Shown here one piece after another: positions 1 through 8,940 of a stretch of 64,000 bases of DNA (within the stretch, counting starts at the first letter, position 1; every line of letters begins with the position of its first letter). Under the pieces are notes generated by a model. The model saw only the letters and a program-made list of their open reading frames with translations. It did no database searches and was not told the DNA's origin. Source of the stretch: Alphaproteobacteria bacterium (GTDB lineage Bacteria > Pseudomonadota > Alphaproteobacteria > Rhizobiales > Rhizobiaceae); NCBI GenBank assembly GCA_018823835.1, contig JAHJHT010000002.1, positions 496,001-560,000 on the forward strand, read 5' to 3'. The position numbers were made by a program, and so were the translations under genes.

Positions 1-846
1 GTCGCGACGGGCGTCATCGACGCCTATGCCGGCGCGCTCGGCGTGCTCGGCGGTTTCGCCAGGGATCCGGAAGGGCTCGAGCATCACCTCGCGCTGATTG
101 CCGGCACGTCGAGCTGCGTCATGGCAATGTCGTCGGAGTCGCGCTCCTTCCCTGGCGGATGGGGCCCCTATTTCGGCGCCGCGCTGCCCGGCATATGGAT
201 CAGCGAGGGAGGCCAGTCGGTCACCGGCGCGCTGCTCGACCACATCGTCCGGCTGCACGGCGCCGGCGGCAACCCGACGCCGGAGCGTCACCGCGCCATC
301 GTCGAGCGCATCATGCAGTTGCGCGAGGAGGAGGGCCTCGACCTCGCCGGCCGCCTGCACGTGCTGCCCGACTTCCACGGCAACCGCTCGCCGCTCGCCG
401 ACCCGCACGCGCTCGGCGTCATCTCGGGCCTGACGCTAGACGCCTCCTTCGACAGCCTGTGCCGGCTCTACTGGCGCACCTGCGTGTCGATCGCGCTCGG
501 CATCCGCCACATCCTCGAGACGCTCAACGCCTGCGGTTTCGTCATCGATACGCTGCACGTCACCGGCGGTCACACCAAGAACCCGCTGCTGATGGAACTC
601 TATGCCGACGCCGTCGGCTGCACCGTCGTCCAGCCCGTCGCCGACGACGCCGTGCTTGCCGGCACCGCCATGGTGGCCGCGACCGGTGCGGGGCTCTATC
701 CCGACCTGGCCAGCGCCTGCGCGGCCATGCGGCAGCACGGTCGCAAGCGTGCGCCAGACCCGGCGGCATGGCCGCGCTTCGACCGCGATTTCCGCGTCTT
801 TCTCGAGATGCACAAGCAGCGCCAGAAGCTCGACGCCATCAGGTAG
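1..846 (+). CDS. FGGY-family pentulose (ribulo-)kinase, C-terminal part
   Basis: This reading frame is already open at base 1, so the gene begins upstream of the window and only its last 281 codons are visible. The segment has the FGGY sugar kinase C-terminal fold. A stretch beginning GTSSCVMAMS (ATP-binding motif of the second domain) is followed by GGWGPYFGAALPG and SEGGQSVTGALLDH, the signature of the D-ribulokinase/FGGY pentulose kinase subgroup. LHVTGGHTKNPLLMELYADA is the adenosine-binding loop near the end. The expected reaction is ATP-dependent phosphorylation of a ketopentose or pentitol-derived sugar in the cytoplasm. The exact sugar cannot be told because the N-terminal substrate domain and upstream neighbours lie outside the window. 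The next gene is on the opposite strand and ends 18 bp away. Confidence 0.85.
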   Translation, partial: VATGVIDAYAGALGVLGGFARDPEGLEHHLALIAGTSSCVMAMSSESRSFPGGWGPYFGAALPGIWISEGGQSVTGALLDHIVRLHGAGGNPTPERHRAIVERIMQLREEEGLDLAGRLHVLPDFHGNRSPLADPHALGVISGLTLDASFDSLCRLYWRTCVSIALGIRHILETLNACGFVIDTLHVTGGHTKNPLLMELYADAVGCTVVQPVADDAVLAGTAMVAATGAGLYPDLASACAAMRQHGRKRAPDPAAWPRFDRDFRVFLEMHKQRQKLDAIR

Positions 847-864
847 CGCCGCGTCTCTCCCGGC

Positions 865-1752
865 TCAGGCGACCACGGTCAGCCGGCGTCGCCGCTCGTC
901 GAGCGAGATGATGACGAGGCCGCTCGCCACGACCAGCAGGATACCGACGATCGCCAGCGTGTTCGGCAGCTCGCGGAACACGACCAGGCCGGAGATCACC
1001 GCCCACACCGTGAAGGAATAGTAGAAGGGCGCGACGACGCCGGCCTGTCCGACGCGGTAGGCCATGAAGATGAAGAAGTGGCCGAACACCAGGAAGAGGC
1101 CGGCACCGAAGAGCAGCAGCAGGTGGCGTGGCCCCGGCACGACCCATTCCTCGAGCAGCAGATGTGCGATGCCGGCGCCCACCATGACGACGACGACTGC
1201 CGAGATGGCGACGATCATGCCCGGCACATGGGCGGCGACCCGCCGGCTCGACAGGTCGCGCGCTGCGGAAAAGAAGGCGTTGGCCAGCCCGAGAATTGCA
1301 TAGACGGAGATGCCCTCGATGGTCGGCTGCGCCACCATCAGCGCGCCGGCAAAGCCGAGCCCGATCAGCGCCATGCGCAGCCCGCCGATACGCTCACGAA
1401 ACAGCACCGACGCGCCAAGCAGGATCAGCAGCGGCGCGATCTGCCCGAGCGCGACAGCGTCGGCGATCTGCATGTTGGCCAGCGCCACCACGTAGGACAT
1501 GATGGCACCCAGCTCGAAGAGATTGCGCAGCAGCACCCGCCGGTCGGCAATATGAGCCAGCTGCCGACCGTAACCGAGCAGCAGCACCAGCGGAAAGCCC
1601 CACAGCGCCGCCGCCACGCCGCGCAAAAACAGGACCTCGTAGGCAGGCAGGCCGACGGTCGCGAGCTTCATCATCGTGTCGTTGATGACGTAGGAGCCGG
1701 TGGCAATGACCATGAAGAGCGGGCCGCGGACGGCGGGCGGGATGAAATTCAT
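865..1752 (-). CDS. EamA/DMT-superfamily permease
   Basis: A 295-residue inner-membrane protein with about ten hydrophobic helices arranged as two EamA repeats, the usual size for drug/metabolite transporters. The frame stays open further upstream, but that extension is Pro/Arg-rich and not membrane-like. The ATG at 1752 gives MNFIPPAVRGPLFMVIATGS, which runs straight into helix 1, so this start was chosen. Visible family features are the first repeat with INDTMMKLA and the ELPN segment before the last helix (GLVVFRELPNTLAIVGILLV). The C-terminus is basic (DERRRRL). DMT permeases export or import amino acids, nucleosides or metabolites; the substrate cannot be read from sequence. It is divergent from the MFS gene at 1976, with a 223 bp gap. 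Confidence 0.85.
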   Translation of the reverse strand: MNFIPPAVRGPLFMVIATGSYVINDTMMKLATVGLPAYEVLFLRGVAAALWGFPLVLLLGYGRQLAHIADRRVLLRNLFELGAIMSYVVALANMQIADAVALGQIAPLLILLGASVLFRERIGGLRMALIGLGFAGALMVAQPTIEGISVYAILGLANAFFSAARDLSSRRVAAHVPGMIVAISAVVVVMVGAGIAHLLLEEWVVPGPRHLLLLFGAGLFLVFGHFFIFMAYRVGQAGVVAPFYYSFTVWAVISGLVVFRELPNTLAIVGILLVVASGLVIISLDERRRRLTVVA

Positions 1753-1975
1753 GCGCGCGAAATGACCAGAGCTTTGACGCAAGGGCAATAGTCCACGGCG
1801 GCAGCGCACATGAACGCACGCGCTGCCCGCCATGCGATAGGCGCAGGGCCGTTGCAACCAGAATGCAGGGGACACGGGCCGCGAATTCTGCATAGTCGGC
1901 AGCAGGCGCCGGCGCCGTTTCCGGCTGCCCGGCGCGTCGGCGACGGCATGCCGTGCCCAGGGAGGAGAAACGGAC

Positions 1976-3169
1976 ATGCCCGGGTCCAGCCCGTCCAAGC
2001 TGCTGTCGGTTTCGCTGCTGGTGGTCGCCGAGATTGCCGGCATGAGCCTGTGGTTCGCCTCGGCCGCGGTGCTGCCCGACATGGCGCGCGAGGCGGCCAT
2101 TTCGCCTGACCGCCAGGCGCTGCTGTCGAGCGGCGTGCAGGCAGGCTTCGTGCTGGGAGCACTGGTTTCCTCGATCGGCGGCATCGCCGACCGCTACGAC
2201 CCGCGCCGGGTCTTCGCCGTCTCGGCCATGCTCGCCGCCCTCGCCAACGCCATGCTGCTCGTGCTCCCGCTCGGCGGCAACCTTGCCATCCTCGCCCGCT
2301 TCGTCACCGGCGCCCTGCTTGCCGGCGTCTACCCGGTCGGCATGAAGATCGTCGTCGGCTGGGGCACGCGCGACCGCGGCTTCCTCGTCGGCCTGTTGGT
2401 CGGCGCGCTGACGCTCGGCAACGGCCTGCCCTACCTCGCTTCCTTCCTCGGCGGAGCCGACTGGCGCTCGACCATAGTCGCCGTCTCGGCCCTTGCCGGC
2501 GCCGGCGGCCTTGTCGTGCTCGGCGTCGGGCTCGGGCCGCATCATGCAAGGGCGCCGACATTCGATCCCGGCGCGATCAGTCTCGCCTGGACCGACAGCC
2601 GGATCCGCGCCGCCTATCTCGGCTATTTCGGCCACATGTGGGAGCTCTTCGCCTTCTGGGCCTGGATCGGCGCGGCATCGGCCGTCTCCTACCGCGCCTC
2701 GCTCGACATTGCGGCGGCCGAGAGCCTCGGCAAGCTCACCGCCTTTCTCACGATTGCCCTCGGGGCGCTCGCCTGCGTGGCGGCTGGGCGCGCGGCCGAC
2801 CGCATGGGCAAGGCCAATGTGGCGATCATCGCCATGGCCGTCAGCGGCACCGCCGCCGTGCTCACCGCGGCGACCTTCGGCGGCCCCGTCTGGCTCACCT
2901 TCGGGCTGGTGATGATCTGGGGCATCGCGGTGATCCCGGATTCGGCGCAGTTCTCGGCGCTCGTCGCCGACGCGGCGCCTCCGCATCTCGCCGGCTCCCT
3001 GATGACTTTCCAGACCGCGATCGGCTTCGCGCTGACCATCGTGACCGTGCAGATGACGCCTGTCGTGGCGCATGCCATCGGCTGGCCGCTGGTGCTTGGC
3101 GGCCTCGCCATCGGCCCGGCGCTCGGCATCGTCGCCATGCTGCCCTTGCGGGTCCGCAAGCCCGCCTGA
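1976..3169 (+). CDS. Major facilitator superfamily transporter
   Basis: A 397-residue protein with about twelve hydrophobic segments and a short cytoplasmic N-terminus, typical of MFS permeases. The loop between helices 2 and 3 reads GGIADRYDPRRVF, matching the family G-x-x-x-D-R-x-x-x-R-R signature. A second basic loop (AAGRAADRMGKANV) marks the symmetric position in the second half. The ATG at 1976 follows an AGGAG-type ribosome site (ggagg within cagggaggagaaacgg) and is convincing. It probably carries out proton-coupled transport of a small solute across the inner membrane; the substrate is not apparent. It is divergent from the EamA gene. The MATE gene follows after 149 bp on the same strand, and that gap holds no recognisable feature. 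Confidence 0.85.
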   Translation: MPGSSPSKLLSVSLLVVAEIAGMSLWFASAAVLPDMAREAAISPDRQALLSSGVQAGFVLGALVSSIGGIADRYDPRRVFAVSAMLAALANAMLLVLPLGGNLAILARFVTGALLAGVYPVGMKIVVGWGTRDRGFLVGLLVGALTLGNGLPYLASFLGGADWRSTIVAVSALAGAGGLVVLGVGLGPHHARAPTFDPGAISLAWTDSRIRAAYLGYFGHMWELFAFWAWIGAASAVSYRASLDIAAAESLGKLTAFLTIALGALACVAAGRAADRMGKANVAIIAMAVSGTAAVLTAATFGGPVWLTFGLVMIWGIAVIPDSAQFSALVADAAPPHLAGSLMTFQTAIGFALTIVTVQMTPVVAHAIGWPLVLGGLAIGPALGIVAMLPLRVRKPA

Positions 3170-3318
3170 CGCTCTGGCTCAACATCTCCCGGCCTGACGC
3201 ATCTTGCGCGATGCCTCGGCTTCATCCAGAAGGCCAAGTTCACTTGCCGCGGTCGCCATTCGCCCGCCGCCAAGCCAGCGCCAGCCGCCATCCGGCTCGC
3301 GCGCCGAAAGACAGGACC

Positions 3319-4719
3319 ATGTCTGTTGTTGATGCCGGGGCAGCCGCCCAGGCAAACCCATGGCGCACAGAAATGCGCGCAATGCTTCTGCTGGCCTGGC
3401 CGATGATTCTCACCAATCTCGGCCAGACGGCAATGACGGCGACCGACGTCCTGATGATGGGGCGACTCGGCTCGCGGGCACTTGCCTCAGGTTCGCTCGG
3501 CTCCAACCTCTATTTCGCGCCGCTGATCTTCGGCCTCGGCCTGATGCTCGCCGTCTCTCCGATGATCTCGACCGAACTCGGCCGCAGCCGGCATTCCGTG
3601 CGCGACGTCCGCCGCACGGTCCGCCAGGGTTTCTGGATCGCCATCATGGTGGCCGTACCAATCTGGATCCTCTTGTGGAATGCCGAGGCAATCCTCATCG
3701 CGATGGGCCAGGAGCCGGCGCTGTCGGCGCATGCGGCGACCTATGTGCGCACGCTGCAATGGGCGGTGCTGCCCTTCTACGGCTACATCGTGCTGCGCTC
3801 ATTCATCTCCGCGCTGGAGCGGCCGCGCTGGGCGCTGGTCATCGTGTTCGCCGCCGTCGCCTTCAACGTGCTCGCCAACTGGTGCCTGATGTACGGCAAT
3901 CTCGGCTTCCCGGCACTCGGCCTGCGTGGCTCCGGCTGGGCGACGACCCTGTCCAGCCTGCTGATGTTCGGCGGACTGGCGGCAGTCGTGTCGTTCGACC
4001 GGCGGTTCCGGCGCTACCGCCTGTTCGGCCGCTTCTGGCGTGCCGACTGGCCGCGCTTCCGCACCCTGCTCGGCCTCGGCCTGCCGATCGCCGGCCTGCT
4101 GACCTTCGAGGTCTCGATCTTCAACGCCGCCACCTTCCTGATGGGGCTGATCGACGCCGCCTCGATTGCCGCCTACGCCATCGCCATCCAGATTGCCTCG
4201 ATCTCCTTCATGGTGCCGATGGGCATCGGCCAGGCGGCGACGGTGCGGGTCGGCCGCGCCAACGGGCGGCGCGACCCGGAGGCGGTCAGCCGCGCCGGCT
4301 GGACGGCCTTCGTGCTCGGCGTCGGCTTCATGGCGGTCATGGCGCTCTTGATGATCTCCTTCCCCTACCGGCTGATCGGCGCCTTCATCGACATCGGTGA
4401 CCCGAAGAACGCCGATGTCGTGGGCCTTGCCGTCGGCTTCCTGGTCTTTGCCGGCCTGTTCCAAATCTTCGACGGTGCGCAGGCGGTGGCGAGCGGCATG
4501 CTGCGCGGCCTGCACGACACCCGCGTGCCGATGCTCTTCGCGCTCATCGGCTACTGGGGCATCGGCCTGCCGCTGGGTGTCCTGCTGGCCTTCCGCTTCG
4601 GCTTCGCCGGCGACGGTATCTGGATCGGCCTGTCTACCGGGCTCGGCGTCGTGGCGTTGCTGCTCGTCGTCCGCTGGCTGCGCCGCGACCGGCTTCCTGC
4701 GCCGGTGCGGCCCGCCTGA
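3319..4719 (+). CDS. MATE-family efflux transporter (NorM type)
   Basis: A 466-residue polytopic protein with about twelve helices, the normal MATE length. The N-terminal half begins RAMLLLAWPMILTNLGQTAM and continues TATDVLMMGRLG, the MATE helix 1-2 signature. The second half repeats the pattern (GLPIAGLLTFEVSIFNAATF), with MVPMGIGQAATVRVGRANG as the conserved loop of the C-lobe. The frame is open far upstream, but the ATG at 3319 is the first that yields a short cytoplasmic tail and then helix 1. MATE proteins export cationic drugs and metabolites using Na+ or H+ gradients. The ureohydrolase gene on the opposite strand ends 4 bp downstream, so the two are convergent. Confidence 0.9.
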   Translation: MSVVDAGAAAQANPWRTEMRAMLLLAWPMILTNLGQTAMTATDVLMMGRLGSRALASGSLGSNLYFAPLIFGLGLMLAVSPMISTELGRSRHSVRDVRRTVRQGFWIAIMVAVPIWILLWNAEAILIAMGQEPALSAHAATYVRTLQWAVLPFYGYIVLRSFISALERPRWALVIVFAAVAFNVLANWCLMYGNLGFPALGLRGSGWATTLSSLLMFGGLAAVVSFDRRFRRYRLFGRFWRADWPRFRTLLGLGLPIAGLLTFEVSIFNAATFLMGLIDAASIAAYAIAIQIASISFMVPMGIGQAATVRVGRANGRRDPEAVSRAGWTAFVLGVGFMAVMALLMISFPYRLIGAFIDIGDPKNADVVGLAVGFLVFAGLFQIFDGAQAVASGMLRGLHDTRVPMLFALIGYWGIGLPLGVLLAFRFGFAGDGIWIGLSTGLGVVALLLVVRWLRRDRLPAPVRPA

Positions 4720-4723
4720 AGCG

Positions 4724-5785
4724 TCAGGCCTTCCGGCCCGTGATCGACGGGCTGAACACCATCAGGCTGAGTATCTCGAACAGCACCTGCGCGCCGGCCT
4801 GAGCCGTGTTGGTGGTGGCGTCGTACTGCGGCGCCACCTCGACGACGTCGCCGCCGACGATGTCGAGGCCCTTCAGCCCGCGCAGCAGTTCGAGCACCTC
4901 GCGCGTCGTCAGGCCGCCGATCTCCGGCGTGCCGGTGCCCGGCGCGAAGGCCGGGTCGAGGCTGTCGACGTCGAAGGAAATGTAGGTCGGCCCGTCACCG
5001 ACGATCTTCCTCGCCCGCTCGACGATGCCGGGAATGCCGAGCCCGGTGATCTCCTCGGCGTGGATGACGCTCATGCCGGACTCGTAGCTGAACTCCCACA
5101 GATACTCGGCCGGGCCGCGAATGCCGATCTGGATGGTGCGCGTCGGGTCGAGCACGCCGTCGAGCACGGCGTTGCGGAAGGGACCGCCATGGTGGAACTT
5201 GGTCTGGTCGAACGGGCCGCCGGTGTCGCAATGCGCGTCGATGTGGATCATGCCGACCGGGCGCTTCCTGCCGACCGCCTTGAGGATCGGGTGGCTGATC
5301 GAATGGTCGCCGCCGACCGACAGCGGCACGACGCCGGCATCGACGATCTGGCCGACGCGGCGCTCGATGTCCTCGTGGCTCTGCTCCAGCCGGTAGCGGC
5401 TGCGGAACGGCACGTCGCCGATGTCCGCAACGCGCAACTCGTGCACCGGCGCGCAGTCGAGTACGTGGTTGTAGGGGCCGATGCGCTCGATGGTGCGTAG
5501 CGCGCGCGGGCCGAAGCGCGAGCCCGGCCGGTTGGTGATGCCGAGATCCATCGGCATTCCGATCATCGCCACCTGCAGGTCGCCGAAGTCTGGCTTGTCC
5601 GGGGAAACCTCCCGGTGGGGCGCGGTCAGGAAGGTCGGGATGCCGGAATAGGGCGCCAGCCGCGTGCCGCTCTCCGAGAAGATCTTTTCGGCAACGCGCT
5701 TGAAGCGGGGGTCGAAGGTCTCGCCGCCCTGGCTGTCGCCAAATCTTGCGCGCAATGCCTCGAGCTTTTCGCGGTCGAATGCCAT
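4724..5785 (-). CDS. speB: Agmatinase-type ureohydrolase (arginase/agmatinase family)
   Basis: A 353-residue manganese ureohydrolase that hydrolyses a guanidino compound to urea and an amine, in the cytoplasm. Metal-binding motifs are intact: GGDHS at residues 158-162, DAHCD at 183-187 and SFDVDSLDPAFAPGTGTPE starting near residue 270. The protein is some 45 residues longer than E. coli SpeB because of an N-terminal extension ahead of the SGIPTF segment that lines the active site. Agmatine is the usual assignment, but guanidinobutyrase and guanidinopropionase belong to the same family and cannot be excluded from motifs alone. The start at 5785 is the only ATG before the conserved region. It is divergent from pncB across 194 bp and convergent with the MATE gene. 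The gene symbol is tentative. Confidence 0.82.
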   Translation of the reverse strand: MAFDREKLEALRARFGDSQGGETFDPRFKRVAEKIFSESGTRLAPYSGIPTFLTAPHREVSPDKPDFGDLQVAMIGMPMDLGITNRPGSRFGPRALRTIERIGPYNHVLDCAPVHELRVADIGDVPFRSRYRLEQSHEDIERRVGQIVDAGVVPLSVGGDHSISHPILKAVGRKRPVGMIHIDAHCDTGGPFDQTKFHHGGPFRNAVLDGVLDPTRTIQIGIRGPAEYLWEFSYESGMSVIHAEEITGLGIPGIVERARKIVGDGPTYISFDVDSLDPAFAPGTGTPEIGGLTTREVLELLRGLKGLDIVGGDVVEVAPQYDATTNTAQAGAQVLFEILSLMVFSPSITGRKA

Positions 5786-5979
5786 GTCTGTCGGTCTCCG
5801 TGAGGCGCGAAGTGATGCGGGAGCCGGCGCGGAAAATCAATCGCAATTGTCGCGCCGGGCCGCCCGGACCGGCACTTGGCCTGTCCGGGATTTGGTGTTT
5901 TTGTCGGTCCAGCGGCTGAACGCGCGCATAGCGGGAAAAACGATGCTATGTGAACCATCGGCTGTCCTGGGAGTATTCG

Positions 5980-7284
5980 ATGGCAAAGACCGATATCGCG
6001 CGGCGCGTCTACAATCACGCCTGGAAACTCGACCCGATCGTGCGCAGCCTGCTCGATACGGATTTCTACAAGCTTCTGATGCTTCAGATGATCTGGGGCA
6101 TGTATCCGAAGGTCGACGCCACCTTCTCGCTGATCAACCGCACCAAGCGCGTCCGGCTGGCCGACGAGATCGACGAGCAGGAGTTGCGCGAGCAGCTCGA
6201 TCATGCGCGCACGCTGCGGCTTGCCAAGAAGGAAATGATCTGGCTCGGCGGCAACAGCTTCTATGGCCGCAAGCAGATCTTCGAACCGGAATTCCTCGCC
6301 TGGTTCGAGAATTTCCAGCTCCCCGAATACGAACTCACCAAGCGCGACGGACAGTACGAGCTCGAGTTCCACGGGCCCTGGATGTACACTACCATGTGGG
6401 AGATCCCGGCGCTCGCCATCATCAACGAGCTGCGCTCGCGCTCGGCGATGAAGCCCTTCGGCCCCTTCGCGCTCGACGTTCTCTATGCCCGCGCCAAGTC
6501 GAAGATGTGGGCCAAGACCGAGCGGCTGCGCGAGCTGCCGGACCTCAAGATTTCCGACTTCGGCACGCGGCGCCGACACAGCTTCCTGTGGCAGCGCTGG
6601 TGCGTCGAGGCGCTGAAGGAAGGCATCGGCGAAGCCTTTACCGGCACCTCTAACGTGCTGCTTGCCATGGACACCGACCTCGAGGCTCTCGGCACCAACG
6701 CGCATGAACTGCCGATGGTGTTCGCCGCGCTGACCGAGAGCGACGAGGAACTGCGCGCCGCGCCCTACCGCGTGCTGCAGGACTGGCAGCGCTACTATGG
6801 CGGCAACCTGCTGATCGTCTTGCCCGACGCCTTCGGCACGGCCTCCTTCCTGCGCGACGCGCCCGACTGGATCGCCGACTGGACGGGCTTTCGCCCCGAC
6901 AGCGCGCCGCCCATCGAGGCCGGCGAGAGGATCATCGAGTGGTGGCGCTCCAAGGGCGTCGACCCGCGGGAAAAGCTCCTCATCTTCTCCGACGGGCTGG
7001 AGCTGGAAACCATCGAGGAGACCTACCGCCATTTCCGCGGCAAGGTGCGCATGGCCTTCGGCTGGGGCACCAACCTGACCAACGACTTCGAGGATTGCGC
7101 GCCGATGGAAACGCACGGGCTCGACGCCATCTCGCTGGTCTGCAAGGTCACATCGGCCAATGGCCGCCCGGCCGTGAAACTCTCGGACAACCCGGCCAAG
7201 GCGACCGGCGACCCCGACGAGATCGCGCGCTATCTGCGCGTCTTCGGCACCGCCGAGCGCGTCGAGCACCGCGTCAAGGTGTGA
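5980..7284 (+). CDS. pncB: Nicotinate phosphoribosyltransferase
   Basis: PncB converts nicotinate, PRPP and ATP to nicotinate mononucleotide in the Preiss-Handler NAD salvage pathway. The product is 434 residues, exactly the size usual for rhizobial PncB. Family landmarks are [16 protein letters not shown] near the N-terminus, the [12 protein letters not shown] loop, [16 protein letters not shown], a substrate loop around [12 protein letters not shown], and the late [22 protein letters not shown] segment. An in-frame ATG exists 30 bp upstream, but GGGAG at 5969-5973 lies 6 bp before the ATG at 5980, which therefore was chosen. It is divergent from the ureohydrolase. It is notable that a nicotinamidase (13540-14145) and a putative nicotinate catabolic cluster lie a few kilobases away, giving salvage and breakdown enzymes for the same molecule in one neighbourhood. 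Confidence 0.95.
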   Translation: MAKTDIARRVYNHAWKLDPIVRSLLDTDFYKLLMLQMIWGMYPKVDATFSLINRTKRVRLADEIDEQELREQLDHARTLRLAKKEMIWLGGNSFYGRKQIFEPEFLAWFENFQLPEYELTKRDGQYELEFHGPWMYTTMWEIPALAIINELRSRSAMKPFGPFALDVLYARAKSKMWAKTERLRELPDLKISDFGTRRRHSFLWQRWCVEALKEGIGEAFTGTSNVLLAMDTDLEALGTNAHELPMVFAALTESDEELRAAPYRVLQDWQRYYGGNLLIVLPDAFGTASFLRDAPDWIADWTGFRPDSAPPIEAGERIIEWWRSKGVDPREKLLIFSDGLELETIEETYRHFRGKVRMAFGWGTNLTNDFEDCAPMETHGLDAISLVCKVTSANGRPAVKLSDNPAKATGDPDEIARYLRVFGTAERVEHRVKV

Positions 7285-7359
7285 TCCTTGGCGGCGGGCA
7301 CGACGGCTCCATCAGGCGACCACCCCCCCGCCGGTCGGTTGGGGGTTTCGCCGAGGTGG

Positions 7360-8772
7360 ATGCCGGCCCTCCTCGCCGCGGTGCTTCCGCTCCTCCCGAC
7401 TGACGCGCTTGCCCACGCGTCCGAGCGCGGCCACGTGCTCATCCTGCCGACCGGCTACTATCTCGTCGGCGGGGCGCTGGCGGTCGCCGCCAGTTTCGCC
7501 GTGCTCGGCCTGTTGCGCGGCGACGCGCTCGAGCGCGCCTTCGCCGCCCGCCTCCCCATAGGCACGCTCGGCGAAAGCGGCAGGCTCGCCACTAGCCTTG
7601 TCTCCTTCGCCTTCCTCGCCACGCTCGTTGCCGCCGGCTTCCTCGGCAGCCGCGATCCGCTGTCCAACCCGCTGCCGCTCACCGTCTGGACGCTTCTCTG
7701 GGTCGGGCTGACATTCGTCCAGGGCATGTTCGGCAATCTCTGGCGCTGGATCGACCCTTGGTACGGACCCTGGCGGCTGGCCAGCCGGCTGATCGGCCGC
7801 AATGCCGCCGACGCCCCGCCGCTCGCTTTGCCGGCATGGCTCGCCATGTGGCCGGCGCTCCTGCTTCTTCTCGCCTTCGCCTGGTTCGAACTGGTCTACC
7901 CGGCGCCCGACGACCCCGAAAAACTCGGCCTCGTCGTCGGCCTCTACTGGCTCTTCAGCTTCGCCGCCATGCTTGCCTTGGGCCATGCCGAATGGAGCCG
8001 TCGCGGCGAGTTCCTGTCGGTGTTCTTCGCCATGGTGGCGCGCTTCGGCATCGTCGAGCGCACGCCATCGCCGGACGGAAAGAACCGGCTTGCACTCTGC
8101 CTGCCGGGCGCCAAGCTCGCCACCACGGAGCCGCTGCCCTTTTCCGGCACCCTGTTCCTCCTCGCCGCGCTCGGCTCGGTCTCCTTCGACGGGCTTTCAA
8201 AGACATTCTTCTGGCTCGGCACGAACGGCATCAACCCGCTTGAGTTCCCGGGCCGCACCGCGATGATGGGCATCAACGGCACCGGCCTTCTCGCCGTCTC
8301 GGCACTGCTCGCTGCCGCCTATCTCGTCTCAGTCGCCGCCGGCGAGGCGCTGGCCCGCGGTAGGGAGAGCGGCTTTGCGGCGGCCGCCGGCCTGCTCGTG
8401 TGGTCGATCGTGCCGATCGCGCTTGCCTACCATTTCGCGCATTACCTGACCGCTCTGCTCGTCAACGGGCAATATGCGCTGGTGGCGCTGTCCGATCCCT
8501 TCGCACGCGGCTGGAACCTCTTCGGCACCGCCTGGTGGCAGGTCGAGGCAGCGCTCGCCACCGGGTCGGCCGCGGCCTGGACGATCTGGAATCTCCAGGC
8601 CGGAGCCATCATCGGCGGCCATGTGCTCGCCGTGCTTGCCGCGCACCGGCTGGCCTTCCGACTCCATCCGACGCCGCGCGCAGCACTCCTCAGCCAGCTG
8701 CCGCTGACGCTGCTGATGGTCGCCTATACGGTTCTCGGCCTCTGGCTGCTGTCGACGCCGACGGTCGGCTAG
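7360..8772 (+). CDS. Polytopic membrane protein, fenitrothion-hydrolase-like
   Basis: A 470-residue protein with a short hydrophobic leader ending ...LPTDALAHASERGH, followed by about ten to eleven further membrane segments. It resembles a poorly characterised family annotated as membrane 'fenitrothion hydrolase' proteins, which share the His-rich segment just after the leader (HASERGHVLILPTGYYLVGG), a TVWTLLWVGLTFVQGMFGNLW helix and WRWIDPWYGP. That assignment is from memory of the family pattern and the enzymatic role is unproven. The frame is open from a TTG at 7288, but the ATG at 7360 preceded by GAGG gives a clean leader sequence and was preferred. It follows pncB on the same strand by 75 bp. 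His and Asp residues at membrane borders (HFAHYLTALL near residue 360) could bind metal. Confidence 0.6.
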   Translation: MPALLAAVLPLLPTDALAHASERGHVLILPTGYYLVGGALAVAASFAVLGLLRGDALERAFAARLPIGTLGESGRLATSLVSFAFLATLVAAGFLGSRDPLSNPLPLTVWTLLWVGLTFVQGMFGNLWRWIDPWYGPWRLASRLIGRNAADAPPLALPAWLAMWPALLLLLAFAWFELVYPAPDDPEKLGLVVGLYWLFSFAAMLALGHAEWSRRGEFLSVFFAMVARFGIVERTPSPDGKNRLALCLPGAKLATTEPLPFSGTLFLLAALGSVSFDGLSKTFFWLGTNGINPLEFPGRTAMMGINGTGLLAVSALLAAAYLVSVAAGEALARGRESGFAAAAGLLVWSIVPIALAYHFAHYLTALLVNGQYALVALSDPFARGWNLFGTAWWQVEAALATGSAAAWTIWNLQAGAIIGGHVLAVLAAHRLAFRLHPTPRAALLSQLPLTLLMVAYTVLGLWLLSTPTVG

Positions 8773-8824
8773 CCGCCTAAGCGCCTCCTGCGGGCGTCCC
8801 GATACGCCGCTGCGGAAACCTCCC

Positions 8825-8853
8825 TTGCCACGCTGAACCTTTGGTGATTTAGT
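8825..8853 (+). promoter_or_regulatory. Candidate sigma-70 promoter for the LivKHMGF-type operon
   Basis: A -35-like TTGCCA at 8825-8830 and a -10-like TTTAGT at 8848-8853 are separated by 17 bp. The region between 8773 and 8940 is more AT-rich than its surroundings. The motif TTTGYAYAC overlaps the last base of the -10. Confidence 0.45.
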
Positions 8854-8867
8854 TTGTACACATGCAA
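8853..8867 (+). promoter_or_regulatory. Operator-like site A (TTTGTACACATGCAA)
   Basis: The site reads TTTGTACAC followed by ATGCAA and contains the inverted arms TTGTA and TGCAA around CACA. The same TTTGYAYAC core lies beside the -10 boxes at 14287 and 26457 in this window. Its position at the expected transcription start suggests repression by a MarR- or GntR-type dimer. The regulator is not proven; the MarR gene at 20940 is the nearest candidate. Confidence 0.5.
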
Positions 8868-8940
8868 TTTTCGCGGCGCTGCAACGACCGCGAACAGGTT
8901 GAAAATTCGGCTGGAATTTTTACAAAAAAGGGGAACCGGC

